From Chryseobacterium lactis (GTDB taxonomy: Bacteria; Bacteroidota; Bacteroidia; Flavobacteriales; Weeksellaceae), in contig NZ_CP033924.1 in NCBI RefSeq assembly GCF_003815875.1, forward strand, positions 3,596,001-3,660,000: DNA of 64,000 nt. The letters run 5' to 3'. Each line of letters starts with the position of its first letter. The first letter of the stretch is position 1. The translations under genes were made by a program, and so were the position numbers. The notes under the pieces are model-generated. The model did no database searches, was not told the origin of the DNA, and saw only the letters and a list, made by a program, of their open reading frames with translations. Shown here in pieces: positions 26,661 through 35,115 of this stretch.

Positions 26661-27587
26661 ATGAAAGGAAAAATCATTAAATCTACAGGCAGTTGGTACC
26701 AGGTTTTGGAATTGGAAACAAATAAAATTTTCGAAGCCAGAATCAGGGGGAAATTCAAATTGATCAAAACAAGACTTACCAATCCGCTTGCTGTAGGAGA
26801 TTTTGTCGAGTTTCAGCTTGAGCAGGATGATATTGCGTGGATTACAAAAATAGATCCGCGAAGAAACTACCTGATCCGAAAATCAGTGAACCTTTCAAAG
26901 GAAGCGCATATTATTGCTTCCAATATTGATCTCGCCTGTTTTATATTTACCCTGAAGCACCCGGAAACATCTTTAGGATTTCTGGATCGGTTTTTGGCAT
27001 GCTGCGAAGCATATAATATTACACCGTTGATTCTTTTCAATAAAATAGATGTTCTGCATGAAGAAGAGATTGAAATTGTAAAAGATGTTGAGTTTCTTTA
27101 TCAACAGATAGGTTATGATACCTTGGAAATTTCATCGTATTCAAGATTAAACCTAGATCAACTACAGGAATTGCTGAAAGATAGAACATCGGTCTTCTTC
27201 GGGCATTCAGGTTGTGGGAAATCTACTTTGGTTAATGCATTACAGCCGGGATTAAATATTAAAACCTCTGAGATTTCCGATACTCACTTAAAAGGAAAAC
27301 ATACCACAACTTTTGCGCAAATGCATTTCTGGGACTTTGGCGGAAATGTAATCGATACTCCCGGTGTCCGTGAATTTGCCATGATTGATATTCAAAAAGA
27401 AGAAGTTCAGCACTATTTCCCGGAGATTTTCAAAAAAAGAGAAGAATGTAAGTTCCATAACTGTCTTCATATTAATGAGCCTAAGTGTGCTGTAATTGAT
27501 GCTCTTGAAACAGGAGAGATTCAAGATTCCAGATATTCTACCTATATCAAATTAATGGACGAGGCAGAAGAAGCTGCTCACAAATAA
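26661..27587 (+). CDS. rsgA: Ribosome small-subunit biogenesis GTPase RsgA
   Basis: 308 residues from the ATG at 26661 (MKGKIIKSTGSWYQVLE). The N-terminal OB fold is followed by a circularly permuted GTPase: G4 NKID (FNKIDVL) comes before G1 GHSGCGKST, and G3 is DTPGVREF. The C-terminal zinc finger is CKFHNCLHINEPKCAV. RsgA acts late in 30S subunit maturation. Length and domain order are standard. It is separated from the DAHP synthase gene by 127 bp and has its own promoter box. Confidence 0.95.
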   Translation: MKGKIIKSTGSWYQVLELETNKIFEARIRGKFKLIKTRLTNPLAVGDFVEFQLEQDDIAWITKIDPRRNYLIRKSVNLSKEAHIIASNIDLACFIFTLKHPETSLGFLDRFLACCEAYNITPLILFNKIDVLHEEEIEIVKDVEFLYQQIGYDTLEISSYSRLNLDQLQELLKDRTSVFFGHSGCGKSTLVNALQPGLNIKTSEISDTHLKGKHTTTFAQMHFWDFGGNVIDTPGVREFAMIDIQKEEVQHYFPEIFKKREECKFHNCLHINEPKCAVIDALETGEIQDSRYSTYIKLMDEAEEAAHK

Positions 27588-28082
27588 TCAAAATACACAC
27601 CGGTAAAATATTTTAATTACTCAACACAGAGAGTAATGGTACATTTTGTCATATATTTTGAGGCCAAAAGCTTTTCTGTTTGTCATATAAATTCCTGCCA
27701 AAATGGCAAAAGATCTATTTTTAATAAAAATTGCAGCCGGTTAAGAACTTTTCTATCCTTATTATAATCGAAAGGTCATTTTAGGAAAGAAGAAGTGTTT
27801 TTTTAAGGCCCTTGAATTTCATACCTATTTCCAATTCATTTCTCGTACAAACGAATTTTTACTTTCTTCAGATATAAGAGTCGGATTGTAGAATATTTTG
27901 TCTTTTGTCATCATGATTTTAAGTGGAAATCCGTCTTTTTTGATATAAAATAGTATTCAGAAAAAAAATATCAAAAAAATCTCATTATTTCATTGATTGA
28001 AATAGAAGCAATAATCTGTTAATATACTTTTAGATGCTTTTTTATTTTATCAAATTCGTAACAAATTGGTTGATTTTTTACA
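27588..28082. other. Gene-free region after rsgA
   Basis: About 495 bp with no credible ORF on either strand. A weak hairpin ATTACTC/GAGTAAT soon after rsgA may belong to its 3' end. Nothing else is recognised until the minus-strand sRNA unit that ends at about 28083. Confidence 0.5.
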
Positions 28083-28152
28083 AATAAAAAACCCAGCCGA
28101 AGCTGGGTAAAAACTAATAACCATGAAAACTCAAATTAAACATGAGAATCGT
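28083..28152 (-). ncRNA. Candidate small RNA with UUCG terminator
   Basis: On the minus strand, GCTTCGGC-type terminator ACCCAGC/GCTGGGT (28091-28108; UUCG loop in RNA) is followed by TTTTTTATTTG. About 60 bp upstream is a sigma54-like promoter (28162-28178). The roughly 70-nt product has no obvious coding capacity. On the other strand the same stretch holds a 25-codon ORF (28123-28200), which could be the functional reading instead. Confidence 0.45.
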
Positions 28153-28161
28153 AATAGAATT

Positions 28162-28178
28162 AACAATTACTGTGCCAA
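28162..28178 (-). promoter_or_regulatory. Sigma54-like promoter
   Basis: On the minus strand TTGGCACAGTAATTGTT: GG at the -24 position, 10 bp spacing, then GT in place of the usual GC at -12. It matches TTGGCAC-N5-TTGC with one change in the -12 part and lies just ahead of a short unit with its own terminator. Confidence 0.4.
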
Positions 28179-28256
28179 AGTTTGGTTCACGATTTCTTAA
28201 TAAAAGTTATTTTTATGTTAAAAAAAAATTAAAATAAAAATCAAAGATATTTTTTG

Positions 28257-28264
28257 TAATTTTG
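28257..28264 (+). promoter_or_regulatory. Bacteroidota -7 element TAATTTTG for ndk
   Basis: An exact TAnnTTTG match 23 bp before the ndk ATG. Confidence 0.6.
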
Positions 28265-28287
28265 CGCCATTAAAAAAATATACATTT

Positions 28288-28704
28288 ATGTCTAACATTA
28301 CATTCACTATGATTAAGCCTGATGCTGTTGCTGACGGACATATCGGTGCTATATTAGGTAAGATCGCTGAAGGAGGTTTTAAAATCAAAGCTTTAAAATT
28401 AACTCAGCTTACAGTTGCTGACGCAAAAAAATTCTATGAAGTACATGCTGAAAGACCTTTCTACGGAGAATTGGTAGAATTTATGAGCTCTGGTCCTATC
28501 GTTGCTGCTGTTTTAGAAAAAGACAACGCAGTGGAAGACTTCAGAACATTGATCGGTGCTACTAATCCTGCAGAAGCTGCAGAAGGTACTATCAGAAAAA
28601 TGTTTGCAAGAAGCATCGGAGAAAATGCAGTTCACGGTTCAGATTCTGACGAGAATGCATTGATCGAAGCTCAATTCCATTTTTCAGGAAGAGAGATTTT
28701 CTAA
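28288..28704 (+). CDS. ndk: Nucleoside diphosphate kinase
   Basis: 138 residues, full length. It starts with [10 protein letters not shown] and includes the catalytic histidine in NAVHGSDS (about 117), preceded by [13 protein letters not shown]. It transfers the gamma-phosphate from ATP to NDPs through a phosphohistidine. It has its own promoter and a shared strong terminator. Confidence 0.97.
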   Translation: MSNITFTMIKPDAVADGHIGAILGKIAEGGFKIKALKLTQLTVADAKKFYEVHAERPFYGELVEFMSSGPIVAAVLEKDNAVEDFRTLIGATNPAEAAEGTIRKMFARSIGENAVHGSDSDENALIEAQFHFSGREIF

Positions 28705-28724
28705 GAAAATCATCTTACAAAATA

Positions 28725-28758
28725 AAAATCCGGAGACTGTTCTCCGGATTTTGTTTTT
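28725..28758. terminator. Bidirectional intrinsic terminator
   Basis: Perfect 12-bp stem AAAATCCGGAGA (28725-28736) / TCTCCGGATTTT (28741-28752), loop CTGT, between the convergent ndk and fucosidase genes; T-rich on both sides. Confidence 0.85.
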
Positions 28759-28778
28759 TATAGCATGATCAGATCAGT

Positions 28779-30626
28779 CTAAAGGTTGTTTTCAATTGCT
28801 CCAACTTTCTCTCTGTATAGTTCAATGGGTTTATTAAGCAATACTGCTATTACGGTCATGTTTTTATCAAGCCTGTCTTTCGGAATATCGATATAAATAA
28901 TGCCGGGTCTTTCACTCCAGTACAGTTTATTATAAATTTTATGATCAAGTAAAGTGCCTTCACCTACGATCCTTATTCTGGCGATCTCATTTTTAATTCC
29001 TTTTAAAGCAACGGGACCGGTTGGTGTTCCTTCCACAAAAAGATATAAAGTTTGTTTATCTTTTGAAAGAGCACTCATCCCTGAATAATGTCCGTCGGGC
29101 AATCCTTTCTCTGTTTCGAATAGAGCTTCGGCATGCTTACTGATCCAGTTGATCGTTTCGGGATTGGTTTTTGCCGTTTTCTTAATTGTCATAGTAAGGC
29201 CATCACTTGTTAGTCCCGAATTGGTCATGATGTTATTGCCATAATGTAAAGCGTTTGCGATGTCATAAGCTGCGAGCTGGGAACTTTTATTTTCTAATAG
29301 TCCGGTTAAGGAATATTCTTCTTTCTTAAGATTCTTGACCAATGTGGGTGGAGTTTCAAAGATCAGTTCAGCAACAGTGACATCTTTATCAAACTTTACA
29401 TTAGAAAAATTTAAGGTCAAAGTTTTGTCCTGATTATAGTCCATGGTGATGACCGCCTGATTGTCTCCCAGAATTTTTACAGATTTGGGTTTTTGTTCAA
29501 GACCATATATTTTCGTCAGGCTTTTTGCTTCTTCCAGATAAAGGAAAAGTGATTTTTTATCTTTAGAAAGTGCCGATTTTCCTTTGTAATTCTCAAAAGG
29601 AATTCCATGATCCGTTTCATAGATTGCCTTTGTATTCTTTGAAGTCCACCTTCCCAGGTTTTTAAGGATCTCAACCTGTTTTTCCGGAATACTTCCGTCC
29701 GATGTGGGGTCAATATCCAATAATAAATTACCTCCCATACTAATCACATCGGCCAGGGTCCGGACGATCATATTAGGCGTTTTGTAGTTCAGGTCATAAG
29801 GTTGATATCCCCACGAATCATTCATTGTATAACACAGCTCCCAAAATGGAGTAGTGGGAGAAATTACGGGAACGCCTTGCTCAGGAGTTTCGTAATCACC
29901 GTGAGTATTGAGCCTCGAGTTGATGATAATGTTAGAATTATATTTTTTTAAAAGGCTTAATGTCTTTGGTGCCTGCCATTCATCAGAGGTGTGTTCCCAA
30001 TCACCGTCAAACCATAATAAATCCGGATGATATTGAGAGGAGAGTTCGGTGAGCTGGGTCTGATAGTAGTTGACAAAATTTTGCCAGCGTTTTTGGTCAT
30101 TTTTAATTTCGTACCTTTTTTTTGTTCTGGTATTAACGTCGTAATAAGGATGGCTCCAGTCCGGAAGCGAAAAATAAAGTCCGGTCTTTAATCCTGAATT
30201 TTTAAGCGTAGAAACAAAAGGACTCAAAACATCCTTCTTTGCCAGGGTATTATTGGGAACAGTGATCGCATTTTGAGCCTTTGAATCCCATAAGGCAACA
30301 CCGTCATGATGTTTGGTGGTAATAACGGCATATTTCGCTCCCGATTCTTTAATCAGATCTACCCATTGCTCCGGGTGATATTTGGAAGCAGAAAAACCGT
30401 TCAGCTGCTTCATATAATTTTCATGATTGATATAATTGTTGAAGAATGACCAAGACTCGGAAATTCCATTGACAGAGTAAATTCCCCAATGGATAAAAAT
30501 CCCCAGCTTGGCATCTTTAAACCATTCCATTTTCTGATTATTGGGAACAGATTGAGCTTGCACAGGTATGCTGTATGTTGATAATGCTAATCCAAGGAAA
30601 ACTGCTTTGAACAGCTTGTTTTTCAT
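28779..30626 (-). CDS. Alpha-L-fucosidase, GH29
   Basis: 615 residues with a signal peptide (about 1-24). The GH29 catalytic domain spans roughly 30-350. It has KLGIFIHWGIYSV near the start, TTKHHDGVALWDS, and the nucleophile aspartate in LLWFDGDWEHT. The C-terminus carries two related beta-rich copies, each with a G-x-SALSKDK-x-(S/T)L-(F/Y)L(Y/F) unit (about 355 and 515), which look like duplicated accessory domains. It releases fucose from extracellular glycans such as host mucins or algal/plant material. It stands alone, not in a polysaccharide-utilisation locus with SusC/D. Confidence 0.93.
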   Translation of the reverse strand: MKNKLFKAVFLGLALSTYSIPVQAQSVPNNQKMEWFKDAKLGIFIHWGIYSVNGISESWSFFNNYINHENYMKQLNGFSASKYHPEQWVDLIKESGAKYAVITTKHHDGVALWDSKAQNAITVPNNTLAKKDVLSPFVSTLKNSGLKTGLYFSLPDWSHPYYDVNTRTKKRYEIKNDQKRWQNFVNYYQTQLTELSSQYHPDLLWFDGDWEHTSDEWQAPKTLSLLKKYNSNIIINSRLNTHGDYETPEQGVPVISPTTPFWELCYTMNDSWGYQPYDLNYKTPNMIVRTLADVISMGGNLLLDIDPTSDGSIPEKQVEILKNLGRWTSKNTKAIYETDHGIPFENYKGKSALSKDKKSLFLYLEEAKSLTKIYGLEQKPKSVKILGDNQAVITMDYNQDKTLTLNFSNVKFDKDVTVAELIFETPPTLVKNLKKEEYSLTGLLENKSSQLAAYDIANALHYGNNIMTNSGLTSDGLTMTIKKTAKTNPETINWISKHAEALFETEKGLPDGHYSGMSALSKDKQTLYLFVEGTPTGPVALKGIKNEIARIRIVGEGTLLDHKIYNKLYWSERPGIIYIDIPKDRLDKNMTVIAVLLNKPIELYREKVGAIENNL

Positions 30627-30904
30627 TTTTATTTTTTAATGTTAAATATAACTAAAGAATATCTATTTTTTCAGTACAGGAACTAAATTTTGTTATTTAA
30701 AGTTTCGAAATTGCAATTTTTTAAACATAATTGAAAACGATGAATTTTTTTATTCAAATAAGATGAATTTGCTTAATATTAGAAGGTTTTAATTTCACGA
30801 TTTTTTATTGATACAAGGTTTATATAGTGTTGGTGATAATAAATTGTATTTTTATGGTGAAAATAATGGAACGTTTATTGTAAATTTTAAATGAAAATTC
30901 GATT

Positions 30905-31126
30905 ATGAAAATTCCAGTAATAATAATGGCGAGCTTGTTGGCAGTAGGAGTGTCGGCGCAAACTACCAAGCCTGTCTCTAAGACCAAGAAGCCTGTTAAG
31001 AAAGTAAGAAAAGCAGCGGATCCTGAAACACCAGCTAAGCCAAAGCCTACTACTCCTAAAGTACTGACCAAAAAAGATACCCTTGTACGGGCTCCTTTTA
31101 ATTGCCCGGCCTGCGGAATGGGGTAA
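30905..31126 (+). CDS. Putative secreted RiPP precursor (CPACGMG core)
   Basis: 73 residues. The N-terminus is a Sec-type signal peptide (1-18, cleavage after VSA). Residues 20-60 are a Lys/Pro/Thr-rich linker with repeated K-P units. The last residues are APFNCPACGMG, with Cys67 and Cys70. The next gene, a DUF692/MNIO enzyme, starts 3 bp after the stop. MNIO enzymes are known to modify cysteines of ribosomal peptides (MbnB in methanobactin, TglH, and, as I recall, ChrH from Chryseobacterium). A short Cys-ending peptide directly before such an enzyme is therefore a good precursor candidate. The final structure is unknown. Confidence 0.75.
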   Translation: MKIPVIIMASLLAVGVSAQTTKPVSKTKKPVKKVRKAADPETPAKPKPTTPKVLTKKDTLVRAPFNCPACGMG

Positions 31127-31129
31127 AAT

Positions 31130-32227
31130 ATGGGAAAACCGTTAGTTGGACTATCAATGATGGCGGAAGCAGAGTTTGTTTCTGCTATTTTACCTTTGTT
31201 ACAAAATGAAGAGGTTGCAGTGCTGGAATGGTCTTTTGATAGCTTATATCAAACTGATGAGCCGGATTGGCTCTGTGATTTGCTTAATTTTTTTGCTAAA
31301 AATAATCGATTGATCGGTCATGGAGTTTACTATTCTTTATTGGATGCAAAATGGACCGGGAGGCAGGAAATCTGGCTTAAAAAATTAAAAGAAGAAGTTT
31401 GTAAAAGGAAATATAATCATATTACGGAACACTTTGGTTTTATGAATACTGAGAATTTTCATCAGGGTATACCGTTGCCTGTATCATTGCATCCAACGAC
31501 TTTAAAAATTGGGAAAGATAGATTATCCAGACTTCAGGATGCTGTGGAGATCCCTGTGGGAATAGAGAATCTGGCTTTTTCTTTTTCAATTGATGATGTG
31601 AAGGAACAAGGTGTTTTTCTTGATCGGTTAATTGAAGATATTGATGGCTTTTTAATTCTTGATCTTCATAATATATATTGCCAGGCCTGTAATTTTGGAA
31701 TAGATATGCACGAAATCATCGGGTTGTATCCGTTGGAAAAAGTTAAAGAAATTCATCTTTCAGGCGGTAGCTGGCAGGAGAGTGTGTATGGAAAAAGATT
31801 GATCCGGAGAGATACACATGATGATGTGATCCCTGAAGAAATTTTTGCCGTTTTGCCTGCTGTAGTATCGCTCTGTCCGAATCTGGAATACATCATTATT
31901 GAAAGGCTTGGTCATACGCTAAAGTCAGATGAAGAAAAGAGATCTTTTTTTAATGATTTTATGAAAGTAAAATCAATAATTGGCTCTTTGGAGGGTTGTT
32001 ACTTACAGAAAAGAGATTGGGTAAAGAAAGAAAACAACCTTTTGGATGCTCCTGTTGAAGATTTGCTTTTGTATGAAGAACAATCAAAACTTACAAAGCT
32101 CTTATTTGATAGTGCAGAGATTGAGACTGTCAAAGACCAGGATTTTCATTATTTTAATACTAAAAATTGGGATCCGGAAATGATACTGACCGCTCAAAAT
32201 ATCATTAAAAAATGGAATCCCTATTAA
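31130..32227 (+). CDS. DUF692 multinuclear iron oxidase (MNIO) with C-terminal extension
   Basis: 365 residues. The TIM-barrel DUF692 core (1-290) keeps candidate metal ligands: His64 (LIGHGVYYS), Glu100/His101 (ITEHFGF), Glu146/Asn147 (GIENLAF), Asp178/His180/Asn181 (LDLHNIY), His209 (EIHLSGG), Asp228/His230 (RDTHDD) and Glu258 (IIIERLG). About 75 further residues at the C-terminus (from YLQKRDWVKK) have no DUF692 counterpart and might substitute for the usual separate partner/recognition protein, which is missing nearby. MNIOs use a mixed-valent iron cluster and oxygen to rearrange cysteines in RiPP precursors. It is translated with the precursor gene upstream. Confidence 0.85.
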   Translation: MGKPLVGLSMMAEAEFVSAILPLLQNEEVAVLEWSFDSLYQTDEPDWLCDLLNFFAKNNRLIGHGVYYSLLDAKWTGRQEIWLKKLKEEVCKRKYNHITEHFGFMNTENFHQGIPLPVSLHPTTLKIGKDRLSRLQDAVEIPVGIENLAFSFSIDDVKEQGVFLDRLIEDIDGFLILDLHNIYCQACNFGIDMHEIIGLYPLEKVKEIHLSGGSWQESVYGKRLIRRDTHDDVIPEEIFAVLPAVVSLCPNLEYIIIERLGHTLKSDEEKRSFFNDFMKVKSIIGSLEGCYLQKRDWVKKENNLLDAPVEDLLLYEEQSKLTKLLFDSAEIETVKDQDFHYFNTKNWDPEMILTAQNIIKKWNPY

Positions 32228-32260
32228 AAAAACTATTCTGATAACCACAAATCAAATTAT

Positions 32261-32752
32261 ATGAAAATGGCAACTTTATTATTAATTATTACTGCTGTAC
32301 TTACAGCTCTGATAGCCGGCTTATTCTATGCGTATTCATGTTCCGTAGTCCTGGGATTGGGTAAATTATCTGATGTAGAATACCTGAAAGCGATGCAGAA
32401 TATCAACCGGGAAATTCTTAATCCTATATTTTTTATGAGTTTCATGGGAACTGCGATTCTTCTCCCGGTATCTACTTTTGTATTCCGTGGCCAGCAACCG
32501 GCTTTTATTTTCCTTTTACTGGCTTCTTTAACCTATCTCATCGGTGTTTTTGGTGTAACAACAGGAGGAAATGTTCCTATGAATGATATACTTGATAAAT
32601 TCGATATTTCCGGTTCTTCTGCAGAAGCTCTGAAACAAATGCGTGATAATTTTGAGAACAGATGGAATTTTCTGAATAATATAAGAACAGCCTTCTCAGT
32701 AGTGACAATCGTTCTGGTGGTCTGCGCCTGTATTTGGAATAAAGAGGTTTAA
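32261..32752 (+). CDS. DUF1772 (anthrone oxygenase-like) membrane protein
   Basis: 163 residues with four transmembrane helices: N-terminal LLLIITAVLTALIAGLFYAY, then FFMSFMGTAILLPVSTFVF, AFIFLLLASLTYLIGVFGVT and a C-terminal TAFSVVTIVLVVCACIW. Conserved family residues are N-x-x-(M/I)-L-N-P-x-F and the VTxxGNVPMND loop (about 105-113). It begins 33 bp after the MNIO gene and is probably in the same operon. DUF1772 proteins have no proven general reaction. A link to the RiPP is inferred only from position. Confidence 0.75.
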   Translation: MKMATLLLIITAVLTALIAGLFYAYSCSVVLGLGKLSDVEYLKAMQNINREILNPIFFMSFMGTAILLPVSTFVFRGQQPAFIFLLLASLTYLIGVFGVTTGGNVPMNDILDKFDISGSSAEALKQMRDNFENRWNFLNNIRTAFSVVTIVLVVCACIWNKEV

Positions 32753-32917
32753 AAAACAGAATGATAAGTGGAAATACTTATCATTAAATTCAGTATTTCT
32801 ACTGATGCATGCAATGTGATTTTATTCAGATCTTTGTGTAGTTAGCAAAGGGAAATTAAGACATTTAAAGATTTTTTTTAAAAAGATAATAACCACGGCG
32901 ACTCACATTCCGACGAG

Positions 32918-32955
32918 AAAAAGACAGCTCCCCAAGTGCTGTCTTTTTTATTTTT
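32918..32955 (+). terminator. Intrinsic terminator of the RiPP-type operon
   Basis: Stem AAAAAGACAGC (32918-32928) / GCTGTCTTTTT (32938-32948), then more T residues. It lies 165 bp after the last gene of the operon. Confidence 0.75.
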
Positions 32956-32987
32956 TAAAAGAAAAAGACAGCCTGAATAAGCTGTCT
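32951..32987 (-). terminator. Intrinsic terminator of rpe
   Basis: Stem AGACAGC (32966-32972) / GCTGTCT (32981-32987), which on the minus strand is followed by TTTTCTTTT. It shares its stem sequence with the neighbouring plus-strand terminator. Confidence 0.7.
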
Positions 32988-33010
32988 TGTATATGAATCC
33001 AAAATCAGGA

Positions 33011-33661
33011 TTATATTTTTAATAATTCAATTGTTCTTTCCGGGCTTTCTGCAGAGAATACTGCATTTCCGGCAACTAAAACATCAGCTCCGGCTTCAAA
33101 AAGTTTATTGGCATTATCAAGATTGACACCACCGTCTACTTCGATTAAAGCGGTAGAATTGTTACTTAAAATAAGATCTTTGGTCTCAGCAATCTTTTTG
33201 TAGGTATTCTCAATGAATTTCTGTCCCCCAAATCCCGGGTTTACACTCATTAATAATACAAGATCCACATCAGCAATAATATCTTCAAGCATTAAAACAG
33301 GCGTAGAAGGATTTAAAACAACCCCAGCTTTCGCTCCCTTACTTTGGATATGATGAATGGTTCTGTGAAGATGCGTACAAGCCTCATAATGGATAGAAAT
33401 AAGATCTGCTCCGTGGTTGATGAATTCATCAACGTATTTTTCCGGCTCAACGATCATCAGGTGAACATCGACGAATTTTTTAGCGTGCTGCTGAACAGTT
33501 TTCATCACAGGGAAACCAAATGAAATGTTAGGCACAAATCTTCCGTCCATTACATCAATATGGAACCAGTCGGCCTGAGATCTGTTTAGCATTTCAATAT
33601 CTCTTTGCAGATTCCCAAAGTCTGCAGATAAAAGGGATGGAGCAATAAGCTTCGTTTTCAT
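33011..33661 (-). CDS. rpe: Ribulose-phosphate 3-epimerase
   Basis: 216 residues, full length. Family motifs are present: IAPSLLSADFGNL at the start, FHIDVMDGRFVPNIS (metal His and Asp), VDVHLMI, LLMSVNPGFGGQKF and IEVDGGVN. It interconverts ribulose-5-phosphate and xylulose-5-phosphate in the pentose phosphate pathway. It is downstream of the M42 peptidase and a small membrane protein on the same strand. Confidence 0.96.
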   Translation of the reverse strand: MKTKLIAPSLLSADFGNLQRDIEMLNRSQADWFHIDVMDGRFVPNISFGFPVMKTVQQHAKKFVDVHLMIVEPEKYVDEFINHGADLISIHYEACTHLHRTIHHIQSKGAKAGVVLNPSTPVLMLEDIIADVDLVLLMSVNPGFGGQKFIENTYKKIAETKDLILSNNSTALIEVDGGVNLDNANKLFEAGADVLVAGNAVFSAESPERTIELLKI

Positions 33662-33688
33662 TTTTACTTTTTATACTTTTACTTAATA

Positions 33689-33988
33689 TTATCCTATTGA
33701 AAATGAACGATCATTAGTGAAGTAATAGTAGGTTAAATATCCAGTTACTAAAACTGCTTCTATGACAGATAATTTTTTATTATCAATATTTCTGACTAAA
33801 AACCTGTCAATCACTAAAAATCCAACCATAATTAAAAGAAATATTACCTCAATTGTAATTCCAAGACTTCCGCTTTCAGGAATTGTAAAGAATTGATAAA
33901 CAATTAAAGGAATTCCAATTACGGCCAGTATAATGCATATGACAGAGATGAAAGTTGGTTTTCTAACTAAATCAGAAATTGAGTTCAT
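33689..33988 (-). CDS. Small membrane protein of unknown function
   Basis: 99 residues with three hydrophobic segments: TFISVICIILAVIGIPLIVY, ITIEVIFLLIMVGFLVI and VIEAVLVTGYLTYYYF. It starts 2 bp after the stop of the M42 peptidase gene, so it is co-transcribed with it. I recognise no family. Confidence 0.6.
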   Translation of the reverse strand: MNSISDLVRKPTFISVICIILAVIGIPLIVYQFFTIPESGSLGITIEVIFLLIMVGFLVIDRFLVRNIDNKKLSVIEAVLVTGYLTYYYFTNDRSFSIG

Positions 33989-33990
33989 TT

Positions 33991-35064
33991 TTAATGATAT
34001 TTCAGTTTCATTTCCGGCTTAATCTTCAGAACTGTTTCATAGATCAGCTTGATGACATTGGCTACATCTTCTTTAGATACCATTTCTACCGTTGTATGCA
34101 TGTAACGCAAAGGTAAGGAAATCAAGGCACTTGGTACCCCGCCGTTGGAGTGGGCAAATGCGTCAGTATCAGTTCCTGTAGCTCTGCTGGCTGCGGCTCT
34201 TTGGTAAGGGATCTTTTTTGCTTTAGCGGTATCAATAATCAATTCTCTGATGGTGTGATGTACACTTGGCGCGAAGAATACAACCGGCCCTGCACCACAT
34301 TTTTGATCACCTTCCTTTTTCTTTTCGATCATTGGGGTAGTGGTGTCGTGGGTAACATCAGTTACAATGGCGATATTAGGTTTGATGGTGTCAGCAATCA
34401 TATCAGCTCCGTATAAACCTACTTCTTCCTGTACAGAATTGGTAATATACAATCCAAACGGAATAGATTTTTTATTTTCTTTTAAAAGTCTTGCAACTTC
34501 AGCAATCATAAAACCACCGATTCTGTTATCCAGGGCTCTGCAAACAAAATATCGGTCATTCATTTCAAAGAACTCGTCCGGATAAGTAATCATGCAACCT
34601 ACATAGATGCCCATTTCTTCCACCTCTTTTTTCGTGGTAGCACCACAGTCGATGAAAATATTCTCAATTTTAGGAGTAGGCTCATTCTGATTGGTTCTTG
34701 TGTGAATAGCCGGCCATCCGAATACTCCTTTTACAATGCCATTTTCTCCGTGGATGTGAACTACTTTTGAGGGAGCAATCGTCTGATCTGAACCTCCGTT
34801 TCTGATGACGTAGATTAATCCGTCATCAGTAATATAATTTACATACCATGAAATTTCATCTGCATGGGCTTCAATCACTACTTTAAATTCAGCTTCGGGG
34901 TTAATGATACCGTAGCAGGTTCCGTAATGATCTACTTCTATTTTATCAACATATGGCCTGATGTAGTCCATCCAGACCTCCTGTCCCTTGTGTTCGTAAC
35001 CTGTTGGTGATGATGTGTTTAAATATTTTTCTAAAAATTTCAAAGATTTCTTTTCAAATTTCAT
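33991..35064 (-). CDS. M42-family metallo-aminopeptidase
   Basis: 357 residues. Metal-binding signatures of the M42/FrvX family are seen: EAHADEISW (His-x-Asp), then the bridging aspartate in CRALDNRIGG, the catalytic glutamates in VQEEVGLYGA, IVTDVTHD, and a C-terminal PLRYMHTTVE histidine. M42 enzymes form large tetrahedral cytosolic complexes that trim peptides. There is no signal peptide. It is divergent from a DUF4294 gene. Confidence 0.92.
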   Translation of the reverse strand: MKFEKKSLKFLEKYLNTSSPTGYEHKGQEVWMDYIRPYVDKIEVDHYGTCYGIINPEAEFKVVIEAHADEISWYVNYITDDGLIYVIRNGGSDQTIAPSKVVHIHGENGIVKGVFGWPAIHTRTNQNEPTPKIENIFIDCGATTKKEVEEMGIYVGCMITYPDEFFEMNDRYFVCRALDNRIGGFMIAEVARLLKENKKSIPFGLYITNSVQEEVGLYGADMIADTIKPNIAIVTDVTHDTTTPMIEKKKEGDQKCGAGPVVFFAPSVHHTIRELIIDTAKAKKIPYQRAAASRATGTDTDAFAHSNGGVPSALISLPLRYMHTTVEMVSKEDVANVIKLIYETVLKIKPEMKLKYH

Positions 35065-35115
35065 AAAAAGGAATGATTTTTGCGTTCAATTTTTGTTCTT
35101 ATAAGTGTAAAAATA

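Noticed and set aside
27648..27730. Sigma54 promoter around the TGCCAAAATGGCA palindrome
   Set aside because: The GG element lacks a GC partner at 10 bp on either strand.
30820..31071. 83-codon minus-strand ORF overlapping the RiPP precursor
   Set aside because: Covers the precursor signal peptide in antisense; low-complexity hydrophobic translation arises from the K/P/T-rich codons opposite.
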